DNA of 64,000 nt. It comes from Polyangiaceae bacterium. Its GTDB lineage: Bacteria > Myxococcota_A > Polyangia > Polyangiales > Polyangiaceae. The notes beneath the pieces were generated by a model. The model ran no database searches, was not told the origin of the DNA, and saw only the letters and a program-made list of their open reading frames with translations. Of the stretch, positions 23,911 to 33,241 are shown piece by piece. Location of the stretch: NCBI GenBank assembly GCA_019637295.1, contig JAHBVX010000002.1:124001-188000 (forward strand), written 5' to 3'. The translations under genes and the position numbers were made by a program. Every line of letters begins with the position of its first letter. The stretch's first letter is position 1.

Positions 23911-25260
23911 TCAGCTCAGCCCGTGCTTGTGCAGCTTGTAGATCAACGCACGACGAGAGATACCGAGACGCTTGGCGGCGCGGGTGCGGTTGTTGTTCTC
24001 TGCCTCGAGCGCCGCGACGATGTTCGCTCGCTCGACGGCCGAGAGCTGATGGTCGAGCGCTCCGCTGCCGCGAGCGGCTTGGAGCGGCGCCACACCTTGG
24101 GTGATCGCCTGGGGCAGGTGTTCGGGCGAGATCGTCTCGTCGGCGAGCACGAACGCATGCTCGATGGCGTTCTTCAGCTCCCTCACGTTCCCGGGCCAGG
24201 TGTGCGCCGACAGCACGTGCGCCGTAGACTCCGCGATGCGGGGGGTGGCGCGACCGAACCGCTGCGCGAACTCGACAGCGAAGAACTCCGCCAGGAGGGG
24301 CACCTCACTCTTGCGCTCGCGCAGCGGCGGAACCACCAAGGTGAACGCCGCCAACCGATAGTACAAGTCCTCACGAAAGCGCCCAGCCCTGGCCTCTTGC
24401 TCCAAGGCCCGGTGGGTCGCGGCCAAGATTCGCACGTCGACCCGCAGCTCCTGGGTAGAGCCCACTCGTGTGATGGTGTGATGCTCGAGGAAGTGGAGCA
24501 GCTTGGCTTGCAGCGCCAGCGGCAGTTCGCCAACCTCGTCGAGAAAGAGCGTGCCGCCGGCTGCGGCCTCGACGTAGCCCGTCCTGCGGCGATCGGCACC
24601 GGTGAACGCGCCGCGTTCATGCCCGAATAGCTCACTCTCCATCAGGCCCTGGGGCGTGGCCGCGCAGTTGAAGCGCACGAACGGCGCGCTCGCACGCATG
24701 CTCTCGGCGTGGATCGTGCGCGCCACGACGTCCTTGCCGACCCCGGTCTCGCCGAGTATCAAGCAGGTGGTCGGCGTCTGTCCGAGGCGTCGAGCCACGC
24801 TCATCACGCGCTGCATCTCCGGGTCCGCGATCACCACACTCGGCCCGTGGTCACCGGCGCTTGCGCCCAGGTTCGTCCCACGCGGCATGGCGCGCACCAT
24901 CGCCACCAGCACCTCGACCGAGCCAATGGCGATGCGACTGCCGCCGCTGAGCTCTTGCCTGGCGTTCTTCAGCTCCGCGTCGTCGATGCGTGTACCATTG
25001 CGACTGCCCAGGTCCTCGAGGATCACCGCTCCGGCCCGGCGAAAGACGCGCGCATGCAAGCGCGAGACGCGGGGTTCGTCGACGCGAACGGTCGCCGTAG
25101 GGTCACGGCCGATGGTTACCTCGCCGTTGGTGAGCTCGAGGGTTCGGGTACTGCCATCCGCGCCGACCACCACCAGAAAGCACCGGGCGAGTCCCGCATC
25201 AGGAAGAGCGGTTTCCCCCGCCTCGGTAGCGGCGTCGAACTCGGTGCTAGGTCGGGGCAT
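23911..25260 (-). CDS. FHA-domain sigma-54-dependent transcriptional activator
   Basis: 449 residues from ATG 25260 (ATG 25269 also possible). Residues about 28-118 are an FHA domain: VTIGRDPTATVRVDEPRVSR with LHARV and DLGSRNGTRID, the phosphothreonine-binding loops. The AAA+ domain follows with Walker A GETGVGKD (170-177), the sigma-54 contact GAFTGA (217-222), Walker B GGTLFLDEVGELP (near 236-248) and WPGNVRELKNA. A Fis-type helix-turn-helix closes it (NRTRAAKRLGISRRALIYKL). FHA replaces the usual receiver, so the activator should respond to Ser/Thr phosphorylation. The kinase gene starts 67 bp away on the other strand, an obvious candidate partner. Confidence 0.92.
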   Translation of the reverse strand: MPRPSTEFDAATEAGETALPDAGLARCFLVVVGADGSTRTLELTNGEVTIGRDPTATVRVDEPRVSRLHARVFRRAGAVILEDLGSRNGTRIDDAELKNARQELSGGSRIAIGSVEVLVAMVRAMPRGTNLGASAGDHGPSVVIADPEMQRVMSVARRLGQTPTTCLILGETGVGKDVVARTIHAESMRASAPFVRFNCAATPQGLMESELFGHERGAFTGADRRRTGYVEAAAGGTLFLDEVGELPLALQAKLLHFLEHHTITRVGSTQELRVDVRILAATHRALEQEARAGRFREDLYYRLAAFTLVVPPLRERKSEVPLLAEFFAVEFAQRFGRATPRIAESTAHVLSAHTWPGNVRELKNAIEHAFVLADETISPEHLPQAITQGVAPLQAARGSGALDHQLSAVERANIVAALEAENNNRTRAAKRLGISRRALIYKLHKHGLS

Positions 25261-25327
25261 CGGACCCATCGAGCATATCCGAGCCCAGCCGCGACGCGCG
25301 AGTGGCTCTAGGATATAGTGCGCGCAG

Positions 25328-26782
<1,455 letters not shown>

Positions 26783-26901
26783 CGCGGGTCGGTAGCGGGC
26801 CGAGAGTCTGTTGCCTTCCCGCGATGAGCCCAGCCGCGGAGGCATGGGGAACGCGTCTGCCACCTGGCCCGGAGCGGCGCCGTCTGCGTTCAGCGCGCTC
26901 C

Positions 26902-26952
26902 ACTGCGCAGACTTCGTCGCGTTCGGGCCGGGGTGTACGAAGTGTGCGCAGT
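26902..26952. other. Long hairpin between the kinase and vWA lipoprotein genes
   Basis: ACTGCGCAGACTTCGT (26902-26917) and ACGAAGTGTGCGCAGT (26937-26952) pair at 15 of 16 positions around a 19-base loop. It starts 120 bp after the kinase stop and ends 82 bp before the next ATG. No T-run follows on either strand, so it is not a standard terminator. It may be a structured leader, a regulator site or a repeat-element relic. Confidence 0.55.
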
Positions 26953-27034
26953 CCACGCGCCCCGCTCAAGCGCGAATCCCACTAGTCCTCTACGAGGCGC
27001 GAAACTTGCTTGGTGTGGCTCGACGGAGAGCGAT

Positions 27035-28297
27035 ATGTACGATGATGGCAACGGGCGGGATCGATCGCTGCGGACCAAGCTCGGGGTCGCTGCCGCGGTG
27101 GCGATCGCGGGAACGTGGGCAGCATGCTCGGCGAGCCCCGCCGGCAGCGCCGGCCCCGGCGGCAACGGCGGCAGCGGCGCCGGCGGAGGCGGCGCGGGCG
27201 GGTCAGGGGGGAGCGGCGCCGCAATCGCCGTCGACGGCTCGAGCGATGCCCCGGCCGACCCGGACGCCGCGTGCGCGGCCAAGACCGCCAAGGCGACGGT
27301 GATCTCGCGACCGATCGACGTCATCTTCCTGGTCGATACCTCGGGCACGATGGCGCCGGTGATCAACGCGGTGGTCGCGAACATCGATGTCAACTTCGCG
27401 GCCATCATCGGAGCCAGTGGGCTCGACTATCGGGTGATCGTGATCTCGAAGCACGGGACCGCCGCCAACTCCGGAGCCTGCTTCAAGAGCCCGCTCAGCC
27501 TGACGAACTGCAGCCCCGTCCCCGCCGCGCCCGCCAACAATCCGCCGAAGTTCTTCCACTACGATCCGGGAACGCACCTCGGAAGCTCGAACATGTATCC
27601 GGTGACGCTCAATGGCTACAACGCGCCCGATGCCCACGGACTCGCGCCGAGCGGGTGGTCCGCGTGGGTGCGCGACGACGCCTTCAAGACCATCGTGCTC
27701 ATGACGGACGGGACCTCGGAGGGAGGCTCGCCGCTGAAGGCTGCAGCGTTCGACGCGGCGCTCTTGGCACTCAACCCGCCACGCTTCGGAACGCCGGGCA
27801 AACGAGACTACGTGGCTCACGCTTTCGTGGGTCTCGCCGCGAACAATCCCCCCACGCAGCCGTGGACCGCGGCTGATGGAGTCATCACGGGTACGTGCCC
27901 GGGGCTCTCGGTGTCTCCCGGCTTCATCTATCAAGACCTGAGCATCCTGACGGGTGGGCTGCGGTTTCCGCTCTGTCAGTACGCCGCGTTCGATCAAATC
28001 TTCAAGGTAATCGCGCAGGGCGTCATCGAAGGCGCCAAGCTCGATTGCGAGTTCGAGATGCCGGACCCGCCGCCTGGCGAGACCCTCGATCCGAGCACGA
28101 TCATCGTGAAGTTCACGCCCGGTGCGGGAGCTCCGGTGCCGTTCCAACAGGTCGCAACCGCGGCCGCGTGCGGGTCACAATCGTTCTACATCGAGCAGAA
28201 CGTGATCCGACTGTGTCCCGACGCTTGCGCGACTGCGCAAGCGGACCCGCAAGCGTCCCTGGACATCCTGTCCGGGTGCAAGACCTACGTATTCTGA
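27035..28297 (+). CDS. von Willebrand factor A domain lipoprotein
   Basis: 420 residues from ATG 27035, preceded by CGGAGAG; upstream in-frame codons give no signal. The signal region VAAAVAIAGTWAACSASPAG has lipobox WAAC. A Gly/Ser linker (about 35-65) leads to the vWA domain: DVIFLVDTSGTM is the MIDAS motif (DxSxT), and IVLMTDGTSEGG the second metal-contacting strand. The C-terminal part has paired Cys (LDCEFEMPDPP, RLCPDACATA). Such myxobacterial lipoproteins are presumed surface adhesins or scaffold proteins; ligand unknown. Gene stands alone. Confidence 0.82.
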   Translation: MYDDGNGRDRSLRTKLGVAAAVAIAGTWAACSASPAGSAGPGGNGGSGAGGGGAGGSGGSGAAIAVDGSSDAPADPDAACAAKTAKATVISRPIDVIFLVDTSGTMAPVINAVVANIDVNFAAIIGASGLDYRVIVISKHGTAANSGACFKSPLSLTNCSPVPAAPANNPPKFFHYDPGTHLGSSNMYPVTLNGYNAPDAHGLAPSGWSAWVRDDAFKTIVLMTDGTSEGGSPLKAAAFDAALLALNPPRFGTPGKRDYVAHAFVGLAANNPPTQPWTAADGVITGTCPGLSVSPGFIYQDLSILTGGLRFPLCQYAAFDQIFKVIAQGVIEGAKLDCEFEMPDPPPGETLDPSTIIVKFTPGAGAPVPFQQVATAAACGSQSFYIEQNVIRLCPDACATAQADPQASLDILSGCKTYVF

Positions 28298-28573
28298 AGC
28301 AGCTCTCCCGCGCTGCGCCTTCGTGCCCCCGCCACCCCCCGGTCCTAGTTCCAGAGAGCGAGTACGACACCTCGGAGGACGACCTGGAGGCAGCGCTCGT
28401 CGAGCTACGCGAGGGTTCGTTTTCGGGTGGCACGGGCGCATCCGACGGCGCGGGCACGTCGCCCAACCGACGCGCCCACGCGCGACTCGGCGGCGACCAC
28501 CAGACGCGCGCGGCGCTTCGACCGAGCGCGGAGCGCCGCCCCCGGGACGTGCTAGCGTCGCGCCACGACGGTC

Positions 28574-29380
28574 ATGCTGATTCGCCGTGAGCCCCTTCCG
28601 CCACTGAGGCCCTACGTGTCCGCGCTGTGGGCAGAGAGCGGCGCGAGCTCCGCGGCAGCATGCGCGGCGCGCGAGCGGGTACTGCCGACCGGCGCGACCC
28701 ACCTGGTGTTTCGCCTGTCGCCCGAGCCGCTGCTCCTCTACGACGAGCCCGCAGGCGCACCCCGGGCGGTCGGTCACGCGGTCGTCGGCGGACCGAGGTC
28801 CGAGGCGTACCTGCGCGACGTCTCCGTCTCGGCCGCGACGGTCGGGGTACAGCTCAGAGCCGGCGCCGCCGGTCTGCTGTTCGCGGGCTCCGCCGCCGAG
28901 CTGTCCGGTGCGCACACTCCGCTCGAGCAGCTCTGGGGCAGCGCCGCCGAGCGGCTCCGAGAGCACCTCGCGGACCTTGGCGACCTCGACGACCGGCTCG
29001 ACTTGCTCGAGCGGGTGCTTCTCGCGCGCGTGCCCAGCCTGCGTGACGTCCACCCAGTCATCATGAAGTCGCTCGAGCGCGTGGGTCGGGGCGTCGCCAT
29101 CCGCGACGTCGTCAGCGACAGCGGCTACAGCCACCGTCGGCTGCTCTCGCTGTTCCAGGGCGCCGTGGGCCTCACGCCCAAGCGCTACGCCAGAGTGCTG
29201 CGCTTCGGCCGCACCCTGCCGAGGCTCGCGCACCCGGGGGCGAGCCTCACGCAGGTGGCGCTCGCCGAAGGCTACGCGGATCAGGCGCATTTCACCCGAG
29301 AGTTCCGCGAAATGGCGGGACTCTCTCCGAACGCCTACCGTGCCCTCGCGCCGCGCCACAGCCACCACGTCCCCGCGTGA
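28574..29380 (+). CDS. AraC-family transcriptional regulator
   Basis: 268 residues from ATG 28574. The N-terminal 150 residues (REPLPPLRPYVSALWAESG, GHAVVGGPRSEAYLRDVSVS) resemble the DUF6597-type effector domain common in AraC regulators of myxobacteria and actinomycetes. The C-terminal double helix-turn-helix is AIRDVVSDSGYSHRRLLSLF, then LTQVALAEGYADQAHFTREF with REMAGLSPNAYR. Effector unknown. The VOC gene 77 bp downstream on the same strand is the nearest likely target or cotranscript; small AraC/VOC pairs of this type are frequent, but no function follows from it. Confidence 0.88.
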   Translation: MLIRREPLPPLRPYVSALWAESGASSAAACAARERVLPTGATHLVFRLSPEPLLLYDEPAGAPRAVGHAVVGGPRSEAYLRDVSVSAATVGVQLRAGAAGLLFAGSAAELSGAHTPLEQLWGSAAERLREHLADLGDLDDRLDLLERVLLARVPSLRDVHPVIMKSLERVGRGVAIRDVVSDSGYSHRRLLSLFQGAVGLTPKRYARVLRFGRTLPRLAHPGASLTQVALAEGYADQAHFTREFREMAGLSPNAYRALAPRHSHHVPA

Positions 29381-29456
29381 GGTCAATTTCGTTCAAGACG
29401 GCAGCACGCGCCGATAGCAGGCTGACGGGGTCCACTCGAACCACGAGGAGTTGCCC

Positions 29457-29900
29457 GTGTCCGTCCACGAACTGTTCGCCTACCTTCGCGTCAAGAATGC
29501 CTCCGGGGCCATCGAGTTCTACCGGCGCGCCTTCGGTGCCGAAGAGAAGTTTCGCTTGGTGGAGCCAGGCGGCCGCATCGGTCACGCCGAGCTCACCTTC
29601 GGCAGCTACACGCTGATGTTGTCCGAAGAATTTCCGGAGTTCGGTCTGGTTGGGCCCGAGACGATTGGCGGAACCACCATGAGCATCCACCTTCACGTGG
29701 ACGACTGCGACGCGATGCTCGCGAAGGCCGTGGCGGAGGGCGCCACGCTGCTGCGACCGGCCTCGGACGCCTTCTACGGCGAGCGCTCCGGAACCGTGAG
29801 GGACCCCTTCGGCCACGAATGGATGATCGGGCACGAGCTCGAGCAGGTCTCGCCCGAGGAGATGCAGCGCCGCTACGACGAGCTGATGAAGAAGAGCTGA
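29457..29900 (+). CDS. PhnB-like VOC-superfamily protein
   Basis: 147 residues from GTG 29457, chosen because GAGGAG (29445-29450) lies six bases upstream; a TTG at 29451 would abut it. The sequence has the PhnB/COG2764 pattern: LRVKNASGAIEFYRRAFGAE, IGHAELTFGSYTLMLSEEFP, then HLHVDDCDAMLAKAVAEGA and VRDPFGHEWMIGHELEQVSP. Members are often annotated as glyoxalase-like; catalytic role is unproven. It follows the AraC regulator on the same strand. Confidence 0.87.
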   Translation: MSVHELFAYLRVKNASGAIEFYRRAFGAEEKFRLVEPGGRIGHAELTFGSYTLMLSEEFPEFGLVGPETIGGTTMSIHLHVDDCDAMLAKAVAEGATLLRPASDAFYGERSGTVRDPFGHEWMIGHELEQVSPEEMQRRYDELMKKS

Positions 29901-29943
29901 GCGCGCGCGTCTTCGCAGCCCACAGCCAAGCCAGCACCCGCGC

Positions 29944-30027
29944 TCACCCCTCACCCCTCACCCCTCATCCCTCATCCCTCTTCCCCCTGCCCGCTGTCCG
30001 CTGCCCTCTGCCCGCTGCCCCCTGCCT
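29944..30027. repeat. Heptanucleotide repeat, 12 units
   Basis: Twelve units of seven bases: three TCACCCC, two TCATCCC, one TCTTCCC, then CCTGCCC, GCTGTCC, GCTGCCC, TCTGCCC, GCTGCCC and CCTGCCT. All are pyrimidine-rich on the plus strand. It lies between convergent genes and is not translated. The 7-bp period argues against coding origin. Confidence 0.85.
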
Positions 30028-30066
30028 ACGCCGAGCCTCCGCTCCCGCGTCGCACCGGCCCCGCTC

Positions 30067-30420
30067 TCAAAGCGGAACCCCGACCGCCCGGAGCAACAGC
30101 CCCGCCGCGACGCTCACGCCGTTCGCGATCAGCGCGATCGCGAGCGCCCGGAGCCAACCCAGCTTGGGGAAGACGAGGCGGTAAGCGAGCGTCTCGCTGC
30201 TGACGGCCCAGGTCTCGGCGACGACGAACATCCACAGGTAGGTCATGCCCAGTTCGGGAAAGACGAACCACACCGCGGGGTGGCTCGCGACGTTGACGAG
30301 GGTGACGGCGCCAAAGCGTCGCAGGCGTGACTCCCGAGTGGCGCGCAGCATGGGCACGGCCACGCACGCCTCCGAGAGCCAGGTGACGAGGAACGCGCGA
30401 AACCAGAGGCTGACGTACAC
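30067..30420 (-). CDS. Small integral membrane protein of unknown function
   Basis: 117 residues from GTG 30420, seven bases after the MCE gene's stop; longer frames run inside that gene and were not used. It is almost all hydrophobic, with about four spans: WFRAFLVTWLSEACVAVPML, FGAVTLVNVASHPAVWFVF, YLWMFVVAETWAVSSETLAY and ALAIALIANGVSVAAGLLL. No recognised motif. Following an MCE-family gene so closely suggests cotranscription and possibly a role in the same envelope process. Confidence 0.68.
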   Translation of the reverse strand: MYVSLWFRAFLVTWLSEACVAVPMLRATRESRLRRFGAVTLVNVASHPAVWFVFPELGMTYLWMFVVAETWAVSSETLAYRLVFPKLGWLRALAIALIANGVSVAAGLLLRAVGVPL

Positions 30421-30427
30421 CGAACGC

Positions 30428-31891
30428 TCAGGGCCCGGGGGCGAACGGCAAGATGGTCTTGAGGTCTTCGTCGTTGAAGCGCAGCTGAAGCCCGACGAAG
30501 TAGTCGCGACGGTCCGGGCTGAGGATGTCGTCCACACCCGCGAGCAGCCACAAGCGGGACACGAACTGGTAGCCGAGCCCAACACGCCAGCGCGGGAGGA
30601 CGACCTCGCCGAAGCCGAACAGATCTTGCGTGAGCTCGAAGCGGTCCTGGAACAGGAGCGTGTCGAGGCCGACGCCGCCGGTCGACTCCTTGATCCCGAA
30701 CCGTCCGACGAAGGGACCCATTCGCTGGGCGAACTGCAGCGAGAAGCGGAACGAGTTGGTCGTGACGGTGCGCACCTGCCGGTAGTGGGGCGGGTCGTTC
30801 GGGTTGGTGCTGTCCACGTCGATCTGCTCGAAGCGCGTCAAGCCGCGGGGATCGTTGACGATCTCGATCGAGTAGTACTTGTCCTCGCGGGGCTGCAGCC
30901 GCAGCTCCACGTAGCTCTTCACGGTGCTGGAGAGGAACTGGTAGTCCGTGCGCAGTCCGACGACGGTCTGCAGCCGACTCAGGCCGCCGACGAACTCGCC
31001 GATGTTCTCGGCCACGCCCTCCACTTCGTTGATGAGCTTCTCGTCCTTGGTCAGGCGGCCGAGAGTGCCCTCGCCACGTTCGAGTCGACCGCTGACCGTG
31101 TCGAGGTTTGCGAGCGCGCTCTCGAGGCTGTTGCTGGCGCGGTTCACCTTCTCGATGATCTGCCGCACCTCGCCGTCGGTCGCTTCGCCCTGCTCGCCCT
31201 TGGCCAAGAGCTCGCGGATCTCCTTGGTGCTGACCCGCACGTTCTCGAGGATCTTCTCGACCTCGGGCTCGCCCTTGCGCGTGATGTTCTCGACGTTGGT
31301 CAGGATGTTCTTGATGCTCTGACGATTCTCGCGCACCGTCTTGTTCAGCGCGTCGGTCACGTCGGCGAGGTTCTGCAGCGTGCCCTTGAGGTTGTCCTCG
31401 CCCTCCTTGGTACCGATGGAGGCAGCCAAGCTGTCGGCCACCTTCTTGATCTGTTTGGCGATGTCGGACACGTCCTTGAGGATCTCGTCCGTCGTCGCCG
31501 CCTCGATCACGGTGCGAATGCGATCCCCGTTCTCGAGCTGCACGCGCCCCTCGGTGCCTGGCGCGATGCCGATGAAGTACTCGCCGAGCAAGCTGGCGCT
31601 CACCTTGCTGGCCGCCGCGTCCTCGTACAGCGGGACGTCCGCGCGGACGCGGATGTCGATGCGGGCCTTGCCGTCTTGCAGCCGGATGCTCTCGATCTGC
31701 CCGACGGGGATGCCCGCGATGCGCACCTGCGAGTGCTTGGCGATGCCCGTCGCGTCGTCCATCAGGGCATAGACGACGTATCCGTCCGTACCGGCCGCCT
31801 TCTTGCTGACGAACTGGTAGATGAAGACGCCCGCGATTACGGTGACTATCGCGAACACCCCCACTTTGACCGAGGTGGAGAAGCGATTCAT
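30428..31891 (-). CDS. MCE/MlaD-family lipid-transport protein with beta-rich C-terminal extension
   Basis: 487 residues from ATG 31891. An N-terminal anchor (VGVFAIVTVIAGVFIYQFV, 10-28) leads to the MCE domain (about 37-115: GYVVYALMDDATGIAKHSQV, LLGEYFIGIAPG). Residues 130-300 are a long helical or coiled-coil region (DILK.. through LESALANLDTVSGRLERGEG). The last 170 residues alternate short strands (LRTDYQFLSSTVKSYVELRL, DKYYSIEIVNDPRG, RWRVGLGYQFVSRLWLLAGV) and look like an outer-membrane barrel or barrel-associated domain. This would let one protein reach from inner to outer membrane. No permease or ATPase genes are adjacent. Its ATG overlaps the divergent ATG at 31890. Confidence 0.85.
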   Translation of the reverse strand: MNRFSTSVKVGVFAIVTVIAGVFIYQFVSKKAAGTDGYVVYALMDDATGIAKHSQVRIAGIPVGQIESIRLQDGKARIDIRVRADVPLYEDAAASKVSASLLGEYFIGIAPGTEGRVQLENGDRIRTVIEAATTDEILKDVSDIAKQIKKVADSLAASIGTKEGEDNLKGTLQNLADVTDALNKTVRENRQSIKNILTNVENITRKGEPEVEKILENVRVSTKEIRELLAKGEQGEATDGEVRQIIEKVNRASNSLESALANLDTVSGRLERGEGTLGRLTKDEKLINEVEGVAENIGEFVGGLSRLQTVVGLRTDYQFLSSTVKSYVELRLQPREDKYYSIEIVNDPRGLTRFEQIDVDSTNPNDPPHYRQVRTVTTNSFRFSLQFAQRMGPFVGRFGIKESTGGVGLDTLLFQDRFELTQDLFGFGEVVLPRWRVGLGYQFVSRLWLLAGVDDILSPDRRDYFVGLQLRFNDEDLKTILPFAPGP

Positions 31892-33143
31892 GAAGAACGC
31901 CGCTGCAAGGAGGGTATCAGTCGCCTGGGCAAGGGTCGACTTGTGGCACCTTTTTGGGCCGCTGGCCCTGTTATTTGCGCTCGGCTGCGGCTCTCCACCG
32001 GCGCCCGAGAGCGCCGGCCACTCGTCGGACGCAGCGGCGGCCCCCACGCCGGAGGCCGCGCCGGACCCCGAGCCCGACTGGTCGCCACAGACCGCCTCCC
32101 CCCACCCGGCGCAAGAGTCGTCCGCCGACTCCGCGGCGCTGGCCGACTGCGCGCGGACCGACGCCGCGCTCGGCCGCGTGGCCGTCACCATGGCCGCGCG
32201 GCTGGCGGATGGCCGGCGCATCGCGGACACGGCGGAGCTCGGCCACGAGCTGCGGCGCGCCGGGGCGCCCTACGTCTGGCCCCGGGCCTGGTCGCTGGTC
32301 GGGCCCAGCGTCGAGCCTCGACAGGCGGCGGAGCGCGCCGCCGCGTGGCTGGCGAAGCTCCCGCCGCAGGGCGAGCGCCGCTGCGGCGTGGGTCGGGCTC
32401 GCGGCAGCGCCGGCGACGCGGTGGTCGTGCTCATGTGCGACGTGGTGGCCGATCTGCTCCCTCTGCCCTCCCGGGCTCGGACCGGGCAGTGGCTCGAGGT
32501 TCGGGCGCGGATCGGCGGCGCGTCGGAGGCCAAGGTGGTGCTGCTCGGCCCCCGCGGTCCGCCCAAGCCCATCCCGACGGCCATGGTCGCCGGCGAAGCG
32601 CGAGCCCGCTTCACGCCCTCGGAGCCGGGCGCGTGGCTCGTGCAGGTGCTGGCCAACGTCGACGCCGGCCCGAGGCCCGTCGCCGAGGCCTGGGTGTTCG
32701 CGGACGCGGCTCCGCCGAGCGCCTTCCAGAGTGAGTCGGCGCCGGGGGAGCGCGCCGGGGGCGCCGACACGCCTGCCGGCGCATTGCTGGCCATGATGAA
32801 CGCAGCCCGCGCGGCAGAGGGGCTGCGACCCCTGACGAGAGATGCGGCGCTCGAGGAGGTCGCGCGGCAGCACGCCGAGGCCATGCGCAGCCGGGGGCTG
32901 CTCGCGCACGACGCCGGCGAGGGTGGGGTCTCGGCGCGCCTGCAGGCGGCGGGCCTGACGCCGTCGTCCTACGGCGAGAACATCGCCCGCGCCGAGAACG
33001 TAGCGCGGGCCCACCGCGTGATCTGGGCCAGCCCCTCGCATCGCGGCAACCTGCTCGACCCCCGCTATGGCGCGGTGGGGGTCGCTGTGGTCGAGGACCA
33101 GAGCGTCGTGTGGGTCGCGCAGATATTCGCCACATTCCGTTGA
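31890..33143 (+). CDS. CAP-domain (SCP/PR-1) lipoprotein
   Basis: 417 residues from ATG 31890. This start overlaps the divergent MCE start by two bases; a TTG at 31941 behind AAGGG is the alternative. The signal LFGPLALLFALGCGSPP has lipobox ALGC. A Pro/Ala/Glu-rich stretch and a middle domain of about 200 residues (GAWLVQVLANVDAG-type beta) precede a C-terminal CAP domain: LLAMMNAARAAEGLRPLTRD, EEVARQHAEAMRSRGLLAHD, GENIARAENVARAHRVIWAS, SPSHRGNLLDPRYGAVGVAV. The conserved His and Glu of the CAP cavity are present. Function in bacteria is uncertain: surface binding or proteolysis are suggested. Confidence 0.83.
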   Translation: MKNAAARRVSVAWARVDLWHLFGPLALLFALGCGSPPAPESAGHSSDAAAAPTPEAAPDPEPDWSPQTASPHPAQESSADSAALADCARTDAALGRVAVTMAARLADGRRIADTAELGHELRRAGAPYVWPRAWSLVGPSVEPRQAAERAAAWLAKLPPQGERRCGVGRARGSAGDAVVVLMCDVVADLLPLPSRARTGQWLEVRARIGGASEAKVVLLGPRGPPKPIPTAMVAGEARARFTPSEPGAWLVQVLANVDAGPRPVAEAWVFADAAPPSAFQSESAPGERAGGADTPAGALLAMMNAARAAEGLRPLTRDAALEEVARQHAEAMRSRGLLAHDAGEGGVSARLQAAGLTPSSYGENIARAENVARAHRVIWASPSHRGNLLDPRYGAVGVAVVEDQSVVWVAQIFATFR

Positions 33144-33241
33144 GTTGCCGCCGCACGCGGGCAGGGAGGCGACAAACGAGGCCGCCGCCGTGCTCCAGGC
33201 TTTCCAATGCCGACCGGGTCGGGGTACTTTCCGCCGTGCGC

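Noticed and set aside
25261-25327. Mirror-image -10 boxes (TATAGT and TATGCT) between the kinase and activator genes
   Set aside because: No -35 element fits either one, and the arms ATATCC/GGATAT are only six bases; not enough to call promoters.
26811-27302. Plus-strand frame upstream of the vWA lipoprotein
   Set aside because: It runs over the hairpin and into the signal peptide of the vWA gene in another frame; no family features.
28323-28573. Acidic peptide frame (EYDTSEDDLEAALVELREG) between the vWA and AraC genes
   Set aside because: Looks coding-like for about 25 codons but has no start codon or ribosome site and turns into Arg-rich sequence.
31944-31958. TGGCAC-type sigma-54 promoter
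   Set aside because: The -12 element is absent at the required spacing, and the site lies inside the CAP lipoprotein signal sequence.
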